From: Chitinophagaceae bacterium 26-R-25
GTDB taxonomy: Bacteria; Bacteroidota; Bacteroidia; Chitinophagales; Chitinophagaceae
Assembly (NCBI GenBank): GCA_029906195.1
Contig: JARWSJ010000002.1
Coordinates: 1,488,001-1,552,000 of the forward strand
DNA length: 64,000 nucleotides
Reading direction: 5' to 3'
The position numbers and the translations under genes were made by a program. The first letter of the stretch is position 1; each line of letters starts with the position of its first letter. The notes under the pieces were generated by a model that searched no databases, had not been told where the DNA came from, and saw only the letters and a program-made list of their open reading frames with translations. Of this stretch, positions 26,492 to 35,295 are shown in pieces.

Positions 26492-27655
26492 ATGAGACCG
26501 ACAAACACAACAATCCTTACTAAAGTGTTAGCCGTTGCAACGCTTATCCTTTGCCTGGCATTCCGTGGAAATGCTCAAATGAAGTATTTTAAAAAATTCC
26601 CCGATAAAGCCAATCCGCAAGCAGTAGGTATTAAAATCACCGAACGATTTCTTTCACGGCCGCATTCAACTTACGGCAATCCGTTGAAGATGAATCAGCC
26701 CGCACCACAGGTTACTTATCCTGATGTGTGTACCTGGCTCGGAGGATTTTGGTTTGCAAAAGCAACCGATAACAAGGAACTGTTTAACAAACTGGAAGCT
26801 CGTTTTCAACCGCTGTTTACAAATGAAGCCCCATTGTTGCCTAAGCCCAATCATGTTGATAACAATGTTTTCGGTACACTTCCTTTGGAACTGTATATAC
26901 AAACAAAAGACAAGAAGTATTTAGATATGGGGCTGCTCTATGCCAATACTCAGTGGGAAGTTCCTCAAAATGCAAGTGCTTCGGAAAAAAAATGGGCCGA
27001 TAGCGGATACACTTGGCAAACGCGTATTTGGCTAGACGATATGTTTATGATAACAGCCGTACAGGCACAAGCTTTCAAGGCTACCGGAGATATGAAGTAT
27101 TTAAATCGTGCCGCGAAGGAAATGTTGGTTTATCTGGACTCTATTCAATTGCCCACTGGGTTGTTCTATCATGCTCCATCGGCCCACTTTAGTTGGGGTC
27201 GGGGAAACGGGTGGATGGCTGTTGGAATGGCGGAGTTACTTAGAGCATTACCGGAAAATAATCCGTACCGTTCCAACATCATGAATGCATATCTGAAAAT
27301 GATGGCTACACTTAAAGAAAATCAATCTCCAACCGGTATGTGGAGACAAGTAATAGATGACCCAACCATGTGGGAAGAAACATCCTGTACTGCAATGTTT
27401 ACTTATGCCATGATTGTAGGAGTACGCAAGGGATGGTTGAATGAAAAACAATATGGAGCAGCGGCTGCAAAAGCATGGATAACTCTTACAACGAATTATA
27501 TTGACGAGAACGGTGATGTTACAAAAGTATGTGAGGGTACTAACATCGGTAACAGCGCCGAGCATTACCGCAATCGTCAGGGCCTTACAGGCGATCTGCA
27601 TGGCCAGGCACCAGTACTTTGGTGTGCTTATGCATTGACAGCTCCTAAATTGTAA
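26492..27655 (+). CDS. GH105 unsaturated uronyl (rhamnogalacturonyl/glucuronyl) hydrolase
   Basis: A GH88/GH105 (alpha/alpha)6-barrel enzyme that hydrates and removes the 4,5-unsaturated uronic acid left by polysaccharide lyases. The signal peptide ends near FRGNAQ (residue 29). Family motifs are DNNVFGTLPLELY (about 123-135), WLDDMFM with Asp182/Asp183, the likely catalytic acid region, and WGRGNGWMAVGMAELL (235-250). The length, 387 residues, is typical. It follows the unknown protein by 15 nt. Its presence implies that a lyase acts upstream in the pathway; substrate choice (galacturonyl or glucuronyl) cannot be told from sequence alone. Confidence 0.88.
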   Translation: MRPTNTTILTKVLAVATLILCLAFRGNAQMKYFKKFPDKANPQAVGIKITERFLSRPHSTYGNPLKMNQPAPQVTYPDVCTWLGGFWFAKATDNKELFNKLEARFQPLFTNEAPLLPKPNHVDNNVFGTLPLELYIQTKDKKYLDMGLLYANTQWEVPQNASASEKKWADSGYTWQTRIWLDDMFMITAVQAQAFKATGDMKYLNRAAKEMLVYLDSIQLPTGLFYHAPSAHFSWGRGNGWMAVGMAELLRALPENNPYRSNIMNAYLKMMATLKENQSPTGMWRQVIDDPTMWEETSCTAMFTYAMIVGVRKGWLNEKQYGAAAAKAWITLTTNYIDENGDVTKVCEGTNIGNSAEHYRNRQGLTGDLHGQAPVLWCAYALTAPKL

Positions 27656-27749
27656 AAGGTCTTATTCATGCTCATCATTGATAAACTTGAATGGCAAAAC
27701 CGTAGCATTGATAAGAATCTCTAACCATACTATTAGTAAAACAACTATT

Positions 27750-29042
27750 ATGAGGATACGATACCTGTTACTACTTTTCTTGTGTGTATGTGCTGATTTT
27801 TTATATGCTCAAACACCGGCATTAAACACGCAGTTTGAATATAGAATGCGAAAAGGTTTGCCCAATTTTTTTGAGAAGATACGAGAAGGCAAACAGATTA
27901 AGATTGGTTATTTAGGAGGAAGCATTACCGAAGCTGTGGGTGGTTGGCGGGAACAATCATTACAAAAATTACAAGAGCGATATCCTGCTGCAACATTTAC
28001 CGGCATCAATGCCGGCGTAGGTGGCACGGGCTCCGATCTGGGCGTGTTTCGTGTACAAAAAGATGTTATTGATCATGAGCCTGATCTTGTGTTTGTTGAA
28101 TTTGCTGTGAATGATGCCGGTTTGCCGCCAAAGACAATCCAAAAGGCAATGGAGGGCATCGTTAGAAAAATATGGCGTTTTAACAAGCATACCGATATCT
28201 GCTTTGTGTATACTATGATGGAGCAGATGGTGGACACGCTGAAAACCGGCTCGCTTTGGCCTTCTATGCTGGCCATGGAACAGATTGCAGAACATTACGG
28301 AATACCCTCTGTCATGTTTGCCAAACCGGTTATGGATCTGTATAACTCCGGTCATTTGGTTTTTACCGGAAATGCAGAAAAGATGGATGATAAAATCGTC
28401 TTCTCCCGCGATAGAGTCCATCCTTATCCAACCACAGGTCATAGAATTTATACCGAGGCTTTAATGAAGTTTTTCGAAACAGCGGAGAAGAATGCCGGCA
28501 GATTGACGCACCATCTAAGTAGCCCCTTTACCAGGGACAATTGGGAAGATGCTGTAATGCTGCCTGCATCTGTTTTAACACAGTCCGGCACGTGGAATAA
28601 TTTGTCGAATACAAACGATTCGGTCGCTGTCAGGTTACAAAACCGCTTCCCTTATTTGATCAGTTCCGACGAAGTTGGGGCTTCGATTCAAATGCAGTTC
28701 AAAGGACGTTCGATTGGATTATATGATGTAGTGGGCCCCGGATGCGGGCAGTTCCAGGTAAAGGTCGATCAGCACAGTCCTGTACTAATTCCTCGTTTCG
28801 ATAAATACGCCGCTAAATGGCGTTCGCATTATTTTTTTCTACCCGAAGAAATGAATGAAGGAACACATGATGTTGTTTTTTCTGTGTCTGAAGAAAAGCT
28901 GGATAAATCGTCAATTGTAAAAGATGCGGGTAAATTTCAGCGGGGCACTAATTCGGCAGATAACCTTGATCCTTATTCCAAAAATGCCTGCTACGCGGGT
29001 TGGGTTTTATTGTTGGGCAAGCCTGTCAGAAGAAACAAGTAA
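27750..29042 (+). CDS. SGNH/GDSL-family esterase with C-terminal beta domain
   Basis: A secreted SGNH hydrolase, probably a carbohydrate esterase that removes acetyl groups from the glycan. The start is the ATG at 27750 with the signal RYLLLLFLCVCADFLYAQ; an upstream frame from 27678 lacks a signal peptide. The four blocks are visible: Ser58 in GGSITE, the glycine in NAGVGGTGS, Asn121 in FAVND, and Asp221/His224 in DRVHPYPTTGH. A beta-rich domain follows from about residue 270. It has 430 residues. Esterases of this kind are common in pectin and xylan loci. Confidence 0.85.
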   Translation: MRIRYLLLLFLCVCADFLYAQTPALNTQFEYRMRKGLPNFFEKIREGKQIKIGYLGGSITEAVGGWREQSLQKLQERYPAATFTGINAGVGGTGSDLGVFRVQKDVIDHEPDLVFVEFAVNDAGLPPKTIQKAMEGIVRKIWRFNKHTDICFVYTMMEQMVDTLKTGSLWPSMLAMEQIAEHYGIPSVMFAKPVMDLYNSGHLVFTGNAEKMDDKIVFSRDRVHPYPTTGHRIYTEALMKFFETAEKNAGRLTHHLSSPFTRDNWEDAVMLPASVLTQSGTWNNLSNTNDSVAVRLQNRFPYLISSDEVGASIQMQFKGRSIGLYDVVGPGCGQFQVKVDQHSPVLIPRFDKYAAKWRSHYFFLPEEMNEGTHDVVFSVSEEKLDKSSIVKDAGKFQRGTNSADNLDPYSKNACYAGWVLLLGKPVRRNK

Positions 29043-29077
29043 TATTTTTTTAACTAAACTAACTAAAAACAAATTGT

Positions 29078-29965
29078 ATGAGTATTAAAGTAGGTTGTTT
29101 TGCACTGATCAATCCATTTCAGACTCTTTCTAAACAGTTAGAGCAAATAAAATCCTGGGGATTTAAATATGCTGATGTTACAGATAACACCGACGGGGCC
29201 TGCCTGGGAGCCGAATTTGGATTTACGGCCGTAGCGAGTCTTGACGCAAATCCCTTTGATATAAAACGGATGTTTAATGCAAATGGATTAGAGATATCAA
29301 GCATTTGCGCCCACGCCAATCTGTTGGATCCTGCTGCTCCATGGCGCTATGGAACAAGTCAGATCATCAAAGCAGTTAAAATGGCTGCAAGTATAGGAGT
29401 CAAACATGTTATCACCACAGAAGGTGAACCTTCGACTGGCTTTGGAAAGTCTCTGAGTAACGATGAGGCAATTTTTTGCATCCATGAAAAATTGGCCGAG
29501 CCACTTCGCCTCGCAAATGATTTAGGCGTTAAAATTCTACTTGAGCCACATGGACACATAACAGACTCTGTTAAGCACATGGAAAAGCTTATAGACAAAT
29601 GCAATTCCGATGCCCTTGGTATAAACCTCGATACGGGAAATCTTTGGTTGGGTGGCGGTGACCCGGTTGAAATGGTGAAGGTACTCGGTTCGAAAATAGA
29701 ACACGTTCACTGGAAGGACATGCCGGAGGAAATGGTGGAAAAGAGAGGCACGATATTCGGATGCGGAATGGCTACAATTCCTCTTGGTTCTGGTGTGATT
29801 GATATTGCAGGAACTTTTGCCTCTTTGGTAATGGCAGGCTTTGATGGATATACTACACTTGAAGTAGCAGGCGAATCAGCAGTTCTTGAAAGTTACAGGT
29901 TTCTGCAGGCGCTTGGCGCAGAAACGGAAATTACAGATCGTAATAGTGCTATGGTTAGAAACTAA
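29078..29965 (+). CDS. Sugar phosphate isomerase/epimerase family protein (xylose isomerase-like TIM barrel)
   Basis: A cytosolic 295-residue TIM barrel without a signal peptide. The metal-site residues of the family can be placed: Glu in TTEGEP, Glu in ILLEPHGH, Asp in INLDTGN, His in VHWKD and Glu in TLEVAGES. Relatives isomerise or epimerise sugars, and some act on 3-keto sugars made by the oxidoreductases they are clustered with. Here a GMC dehydrogenase and its small subunit follow at once, which favours a role on an oxidised sugar. The exact substrate is unknown. Confidence 0.82.
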   Translation: MSIKVGCFALINPFQTLSKQLEQIKSWGFKYADVTDNTDGACLGAEFGFTAVASLDANPFDIKRMFNANGLEISSICAHANLLDPAAPWRYGTSQIIKAVKMAASIGVKHVITTEGEPSTGFGKSLSNDEAIFCIHEKLAEPLRLANDLGVKILLEPHGHITDSVKHMEKLIDKCNSDALGINLDTGNLWLGGGDPVEMVKVLGSKIEHVHWKDMPEEMVEKRGTIFGCGMATIPLGSGVIDIAGTFASLVMAGFDGYTTLEVAGESAVLESYRFLQALGAETEITDRNSAMVRN

Positions 29966-30023
29966 TGGCATCCATTCAAAAGCTATATGAAATTGATTCT
30001 TGGTAACATACAAAAATAGACAG

Positions 30024-31703
30024 ATGGCTAATAATAAATTTGACGCAATTGTAGTAGGCTCAGGTGTGAGCGGAGGATGGGCTGCGAAGGAGCTTTGTGA
30101 AAAAGGGCTCAAGGTATTGCTGCTTGAGAGAGGTGGGCCATACGAACATATCAAAGATTATAAAACAGCAGTTAAAAATCCCTGGGAATTTGAGCATCGG
30201 GGGTATCTTACTGCGGAGCAAAAAGGACAAAAACATGCAGCCAGCATATCTGGTTTTGCAAATGAAGGTAACATTGATGGATACGTAAATGATATAGAAT
30301 CTCCCTACACACAGGTTAAGCCTTATACATGGTGGGCACGAAGCTACCGCATGGGCGGTCGCTCTATTTTATGGGGCCGGCAAAGTTACCGGTTGAGTGC
30401 CATGGACTTTGAAGCGAATGAAAAAGAAGGCATCGCAGTGCCCTGGCCCATTGGATATGGAGATATTGCGCCCTGGTATGACCACGTGGAAAAGTTTGCG
30501 GGCATCAGCGGCTCGATTGAAGGCTTGGCTCAACTTCCTGACGGGCAATTTCTTCCGCCCATGGAACTGAATTGCGTGGAGAAAGACGTAGCGGAGCGAC
30601 TAAAAAAACATTACAATGGCAGCCGCTGCCTAATCATCGGAAGAACTGCGCATGTTACAAAAGAGTTACACGGAAGAGGACCGTGCCAGTATCGAAACCG
30701 ATGCGCGGAAGGCTGCCCTTTCGGCGGCTACTTTAGCACGCAGTCATCCACCCTTCCTGCTGCAGTAGCAACAGGAAATCTTACCGTGAGACCTTACTCC
30801 ATCGTCACTAAAGTTCTCTATAATAAAGATACTCAAAAGGCCAGGGGTGTGGAAGTACTGGATTCAGAGAACAACCAAACTTATGAATTTGAAAGTAAGA
30901 TTGTATTTCTGTGTGCATCATCCTTGAACTCAACATGGGTGCTTCTTAATTCGGCCACGGACATTTGGCCCGGGGGCTTGGGTAGCAGCAGTGGTCAACT
31001 TGGGCACAACTTCATGGATCATCACTACAATGTTGGCGCAAGCGGCAGTGTAGAAGGATTTGAAGATAAATATGTCTATGGCCGGAGGGCCAATGGATTT
31101 TACATACCACGGTTTGTAAATTTAGCAGGCGACAAAAGAGATTACCTGAGAGGCTTTGGCTATCAGGGCGGAGCTGGTAGATCAGGCTGGCATCGGAATG
31201 TCGCGGAAATGTCAATTGGTGCAGATCTGAAAGAGGCATTGTGCGAGCCGGGGCCATGGAGCATTAGTGCCACTGGCTTTGGAGAGATGCTTCCCTATTA
31301 CGAAAACAAAATCACTCTGGATCCCAACAAAAAAGATAAATGGGGGTTACCGGTACTCGCCATAGATATGGAAATAAAGGAGAATGAAGTGAAAATGCGT
31401 AAAGACATGGCTTATGAAATGAAATCAATGCTTGAAGCTGCAGGCTTAAAGAACGTCAACACTTATGATGCAGGAATTAACTGGGGTGGTGGCCATGAGA
31501 TGGGAACGGCTAGAATGGGCCGTGATGCTAAGACTTCGGTGCTGAACAAATGGAACCAGGTATGGGATTGTAAAAATGTATTTGTTACTGATGGTGCCTG
31601 CATGACATCTTCAGCCTGTCAAAATCCTTCACTTACTTACATGGCCCTTACTGCACGTGCAGCAGACTATGCAGTAGATGAACTGAAAAAACAAAATTTG
31701 TAA
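30024..31703 (+). CDS. GMC-family FAD-dependent oxidoreductase, probable glycoside/sugar dehydrogenase large subunit
   Basis: A flavoprotein of the gluconate/glucoside dehydrogenase branch of GMC enzymes. The start is the ATG at 30024 (MANNKFDAIVVGSG), giving 559 residues; a TTG at 30000 is rejected. It has the FAD loop GSGVSGGWAA and the catalytic His491 in HEMGTARMG with Asn534 in CQNPSLT. A cysteine motif, Cys221, Cys227 and Cys231 in CQYRNRCAEGCPFG, resembles the 3Fe-4S-binding motif of bacterial FAD glucose dehydrogenases. It has no signal peptide. The next gene encodes a small subunit with a Tat-like signal, so co-export of a pre-folded complex is likely. Oxidation at sugar C3 is the favoured reaction but is inferred. 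Confidence 0.88.
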   Translation: MANNKFDAIVVGSGVSGGWAAKELCEKGLKVLLLERGGPYEHIKDYKTAVKNPWEFEHRGYLTAEQKGQKHAASISGFANEGNIDGYVNDIESPYTQVKPYTWWARSYRMGGRSILWGRQSYRLSAMDFEANEKEGIAVPWPIGYGDIAPWYDHVEKFAGISGSIEGLAQLPDGQFLPPMELNCVEKDVAERLKKHYNGSRCLIIGRTAHVTKELHGRGPCQYRNRCAEGCPFGGYFSTQSSTLPAAVATGNLTVRPYSIVTKVLYNKDTQKARGVEVLDSENNQTYEFESKIVFLCASSLNSTWVLLNSATDIWPGGLGSSSGQLGHNFMDHHYNVGASGSVEGFEDKYVYGRRANGFYIPRFVNLAGDKRDYLRGFGYQGGAGRSGWHRNVAEMSIGADLKEALCEPGPWSISATGFGEMLPYYENKITLDPNKKDKWGLPVLAIDMEIKENEVKMRKDMAYEMKSMLEAAGLKNVNTYDAGINWGGGHEMGTARMGRDAKTSVLNKWNQVWDCKNVFVTDGACMTSSACQNPSLTYMALTARAADYAVDELKKQNL

Positions 31704-31724
31704 TCTAAATCTTCCGTTAGTATT

Positions 31725-32333
31725 ATGGAACGAAGGGAACTCATAAAAATGATTGGCCTGCTTACAGGCGGCGTGGTTATTGGCGCTGATCTTTTTTTAG
31801 GGGGCTGTAAAAATCCTGCGTCGGAATTAAGACGTAAATGGTCCGAAGACGAGCTGGCTTTATTGAATGAAATCGGCGAAACTATTTTGCCAACCACCCA
31901 TTCGTCGCCCGGTGCAAAAGCGGCAAAAGTCGGCGAGTTTATGAACGTTTTCGTAAATGATTGTTATGAAGAATATCAAGTGCAGGCATTTAACGACGGC
32001 TTAACTAAGATCAATGCCGACTGCAAAGCAAAAACAGGCAAATCGTTTTTGAAATGCGATGCGCACGAGCGACAAAGTTTTTTAGTTGTATTAGATAAAG
32101 AAGCCAGGGAATTCAATCAACAAAACGCACAGAAACCAAAAACAGCAAGCACGCAAAACAAGGAAGTGAAACAATTAGGCAATCACTATTTCACCTATAT
32201 GAAACAACTGACCCTGCTGGGTTATTTTACTTCAAAGATTGGATGTACGGAAGCCCTGCGCTATATACCCGTTCCTGGTCATTATGATGGAAACCTGCCA
32301 TACGCCAAAGGAGATAAAGCCTGGGCGACCTAA
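31725..32333 (+). CDS. Gluconate 2-dehydrogenase subunit 3 family protein (small subunit of the GMC dehydrogenase)
   Basis: A 202-residue partner of the GMC flavoprotein. The N-terminus ERRELIKMIGLLTGG has a twin-arginine-like motif, followed by a hydrophobic stretch and a lipobox (FLGGC, Cys28). Tat export with lipid anchoring is therefore likely, and the small subunit would carry the signal-less large subunit across the membrane. The family core LLNEIGETILPTTHSSPGAKAAKVGEF is clear, with the C-terminal segment YFTSKIGCTEALRYIPVPGHYDG. In known enzymes the large subunit holds FAD and electrons pass on to a cytochrome or quinone; no cytochrome gene is seen here. Confidence 0.88.
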   Translation: MERRELIKMIGLLTGGVVIGADLFLGGCKNPASELRRKWSEDELALLNEIGETILPTTHSSPGAKAAKVGEFMNVFVNDCYEEYQVQAFNDGLTKINADCKAKTGKSFLKCDAHERQSFLVVLDKEAREFNQQNAQKPKTASTQNKEVKQLGNHYFTYMKQLTLLGYFTSKIGCTEALRYIPVPGHYDGNLPYAKGDKAWAT

Positions 32334-32352
32334 ACTTTAATATTCGAAAGTT

Positions 32353-33084
32353 ATGAAACGATTGATTCAGTTAACTGCTGTTGTTTTGTTAATGATTGTT
32401 GTGTTAGCCTTCAGTCATGATAAGCCACGCATACTTGTATTTTCCAAAACAGGAGGCTTCAGGCATTCCAGCATACCTGCTGCAAAAAGCGCCATCATGA
32501 AATTGGGAAAAGAGAATGGTTTCGATGTTGACACTACGGAAGACTCAAGCAGGATCGTAAGAAAAACATTGAAGAAATATGCGGCCGTTGTTTTTCTGCA
32601 AGTCACAGGCGATGTTCTCAATACTGAACAGCAGAAGGATTTTGAGCATTACATACAGGCAGGAGGAGGTTATGTGGGTATTCATGGGGCCAGTGCTGCA
32701 GAACCAGACTGGAGCTGGTATGGTGAACTCGTTGGCGCTCGTTTTGACAGTCATCCGGCTCCCCAGGAAGCAACATTAAACGTTGTCGACCATACGCATA
32801 GCTCTTCCCGGCATCTGCCGTCTATATGGACCCGGAAAGATGAATGGTATAATTTCAAGGCTATCAGCCCCAAGCTAAATGTGCTCATCACTATCGACGA
32901 AAAATCATACACCGGAGGAAAAAACGGAAATGATCACCCTATGGCGTGGTATCATAGTTACGATGGTGGCCGTGCGTGGTACACTGCATTAGGTCATGCA
33001 GATGAGGCTTATGCTGAAGAGAATTTTTTAAAACATCTGCTTGGGGGAATTGAATATGCCATTGGAAAGGATCAAAATAAATGA
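32353..33084 (+). CDS. ThuA domain-containing protein
   Basis: A 243-residue ThuA-like protein with an N-terminal signal or anchor (IQLTAVVLLMIVVLAFS). The glutamine-amidotransferase-like fold is seen in ILVFSKTGGFRHSSIPAA, GGGYVGIHGASAAEPDW, WTRKDEWYNF and DHPMAWYHSYDGGRAWYTALGH. ThuA was first linked to trehalose use in rhizobia with a sugar dehydrogenase, and family members often sit beside GMC or Gfo/Idh oxidoreductases. It follows the dehydrogenase small subunit by 19 nt and completes a four-gene sugar oxidation cassette. The chemistry is not established for this branch. Confidence 0.85.
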   Translation: MKRLIQLTAVVLLMIVVLAFSHDKPRILVFSKTGGFRHSSIPAAKSAIMKLGKENGFDVDTTEDSSRIVRKTLKKYAAVVFLQVTGDVLNTEQQKDFEHYIQAGGGYVGIHGASAAEPDWSWYGELVGARFDSHPAPQEATLNVVDHTHSSSRHLPSIWTRKDEWYNFKAISPKLNVLITIDEKSYTGGKNGNDHPMAWYHSYDGGRAWYTALGHADEAYAEENFLKHLLGGIEYAIGKDQNK

Positions 33085-33206
33085 CGATGCTGCAGCCACA
33101 TTAAAATCCATCTTAGTCTTGCTTAATCAATTTTGGAGAGGGACAGGGAAAATTAGTTTTTGCTTGTTTTTTTAAAGCGTTGAAAGTATTGTCAGAGCAG
33201 ACATCG

Positions 33207-33322
33207 TAAAATTTGATACAGAATATTTGGGCAACAAATGCAATACAGCCAATCATTCACCCGGGGCCTTTTGAAATTTTAAAAACAGGAAAGCAAACAA
33301 TAAAAATTTGGACTAAATATTA
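33207..33322 (+). pseudogene. 3'-end relic of a lost copy of the beta-helix gene
   Basis: The stretch aligns without large gaps to the last 38 codons of the beta-helix gene at 33335-35284 (YLGNK, SPG and FEILKTGKQTIK are recognisable) but carries an extra base at the CCCGGGGCC position that puts a TGA in frame. The similarity runs on into the signal-peptide region of the following gene. A complete copy must once have stood here. The remaining 120 nt between the ThuA gene and the relic hold nothing recognisable. Confidence 0.8.
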
Positions 33323-33334
33323 CAATTGAATTCA

Positions 33335-35284
33335 ATGAAGAGACTTTTTACGGCTCTATTTGCATGCAGCAGCCTTATTGCTTTTGCACAAAAAAAAACT
33401 GCCACGAGTAAGCCATTCAATCATCATGAATACCATGTGTCTGTAAATGGTAATGATGCCAATAACGGCTCCCTGTCCAGGCCTTTTAAAACCATTATGG
33501 CGGCAGCTAATCTCGCTATGCCGGGTGATGTGATAACGGTACATGCTGGTGTGTACCGGGAAGAAGTGAATCCGCCACGCGGTGGTGATGCAGAAAATAA
33601 ACGCATCGTGTATCAGGCCGCCAGTGGTGAGAAGGTAGAGATTAAAGGCTCTGAAATTATTAAGGGCTGGAAGAAATTGGAAAACGATACTTGGGAAGTA
33701 AAAATTCCGAGCAGCTTTTTTGGAGCATTTAATCCTTATAGCGATTTGATTCGTGGCGACTGGTTTGTGCCCACACCCAAGGAGCGTAAATACCATACCG
33801 GTGCCGTTTATTTAAACGGCGACTGGCTGATGGAAGCGGCTTCACAGCAGGAAGTGATGAAGGCTGCTGATGAAAAAAATCAGCTCTGGTGGGCCGAAGT
33901 AGATTCAGCCACCACGACTATTTGGGCACAATTTAAAAGTGTAGATCCAAATAAGGAGACCACCGAGATCAATGCTCGGCAAACCATTTTTTATCCCCGC
34001 AAACCTTTTACCAATTTCATTACCGTAAGGGGTTTTGTGATGCAACATGCTGCTACCAACTGGGCGCCACCCACCGCAGAACAAATGGGACTGATTGGTA
34101 CTAACTGGAGTCGTGGCTGGATCATTGAAAACAATACGGTTCAATACTCAAAATGTTCAGGGATTGCTCTAGGTAAGTATGGTGACGATCACGATAACAA
34201 AGGAACAGAGTCTGCTGAAGGTTATGTTGGTACCATCAGGAGGGCAATGGCTTTTGGATGGAACAAGAGTACCGTTGGTGGTCATTTGGTTCGAAATAAT
34301 AAAATTGCTTATTGTGAGCAAACAGGTATCGTGGGTAGCTTGGGCTGCGCATTCTCAATTGTGGAGGGCAATGATATTCACGATATCTATATGCGTCGTG
34401 CTTTCTACGGTTACGAAATGGCCGGCATCAAGTTGCACGGTTTTATTGATGGCATCATCCGCAACAACCATATATATAATACAGGCTACTTCGGTATATG
34501 GCTCGATTGGATGGCACAGGGGGTACAGGTAAAAGGCAATTTGATGTATGACAATAAGCTATCGGATATTTTAATTGAAGCGTGTCATGGACCTACTTTG
34601 GTAAGCAACAATATTTTGCTTTCAAAGGAAAGTGTTTTAATGAATTCGCACGGTACAGCTTTTGTACACAATCTTTTTGCAGGTATGTTTAGAACATTCT
34701 TTTATGACAGCCGCCTTACGCCATGGCATTTACCACATTCTACACAGGTAGTGGGGCTTCATGATCATCCAAGTGGAGAAACGCAGTTTATCAACAACCT
34801 GTTTGTAAATGGTAGTGATGTAAGCCAGTACAGTAGCTCTTTGTTGCCGGTTAGGTTTGATGGGAATGTGTATACAAAGGGTTCTGTTCGAGCTGTTGGT
34901 GTAAAAGAGAAAAGACGGATGGGGGAGTTGAAAAAAGATGCGGAAGAGATGATGAAAAAATACAAAGAGCAAGACGCTGTTGAAACCAATGCTTTGGTGA
35001 AAAATGATTTTGATTCGGATGCCCGTTTAACAACAAGTCATGATGGTACTTACCTCGAAATTAACCTGGATAAAAACTGGCTGGCTAAACAAAGAGAACT
35101 GGTAACTACTCAAACGCTGCGTCCGGCTGTGGTTCCCAATCTTCCTTTTGAGAACACAGATGGTTCTCCGCTGAAAATGGATACTGATTACCTGGGTAAC
35201 AAACGCAATGTTGCTAATCCATCACCCGGACCTTTTGAAATTTTAAAAACAGGAAAGCAAACAATAAAAGTTTGGACGGAATAA
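33335..35284 (+). CDS. Secreted right-handed beta-helix protein, possible glycoside hydrolase (GH141-like)
   Basis: A 649-residue secreted protein with a pectate-lyase-like parallel beta-helix. The ATG at 33335 gives the signal MKRLFTALFACSSLIAFAQ; a TTG at 33326 is rejected. The N-terminal part has YHVSVNGNDANNGSLSRPF and GDVITVHAGVYREEV, the entry to many beta-helix enzymes. The helix body runs to about residue 490, with repeated N-N-x-I/V coils such as RNNKIAYCEQTG and GNDIHDI. Some relatives are GH141 fucosidases or xylanases, others have no assigned activity. Its signal peptide is almost the same as that of the next gene, and the two genes are 11 nt apart. Confidence 0.8.
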   Translation: MKRLFTALFACSSLIAFAQKKTATSKPFNHHEYHVSVNGNDANNGSLSRPFKTIMAAANLAMPGDVITVHAGVYREEVNPPRGGDAENKRIVYQAASGEKVEIKGSEIIKGWKKLENDTWEVKIPSSFFGAFNPYSDLIRGDWFVPTPKERKYHTGAVYLNGDWLMEAASQQEVMKAADEKNQLWWAEVDSATTTIWAQFKSVDPNKETTEINARQTIFYPRKPFTNFITVRGFVMQHAATNWAPPTAEQMGLIGTNWSRGWIIENNTVQYSKCSGIALGKYGDDHDNKGTESAEGYVGTIRRAMAFGWNKSTVGGHLVRNNKIAYCEQTGIVGSLGCAFSIVEGNDIHDIYMRRAFYGYEMAGIKLHGFIDGIIRNNHIYNTGYFGIWLDWMAQGVQVKGNLMYDNKLSDILIEACHGPTLVSNNILLSKESVLMNSHGTAFVHNLFAGMFRTFFYDSRLTPWHLPHSTQVVGLHDHPSGETQFINNLFVNGSDVSQYSSSLLPVRFDGNVYTKGSVRAVGVKEKRRMGELKKDAEEMMKKYKEQDAVETNALVKNDFDSDARLTTSHDGTYLEINLDKNWLAKQRELVTTQTLRPAVVPNLPFENTDGSPLKMDTDYLGNKRNVANPSPGPFEILKTGKQTIKVWTE

Positions 35285-35295
35285 TACTAAATTTA

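Noticed and set aside
30000-30023. TTG start for the GMC dehydrogenase
   Set aside because: The ATG at 30024 directly precedes the FAD-binding strand, as is usual for the family.
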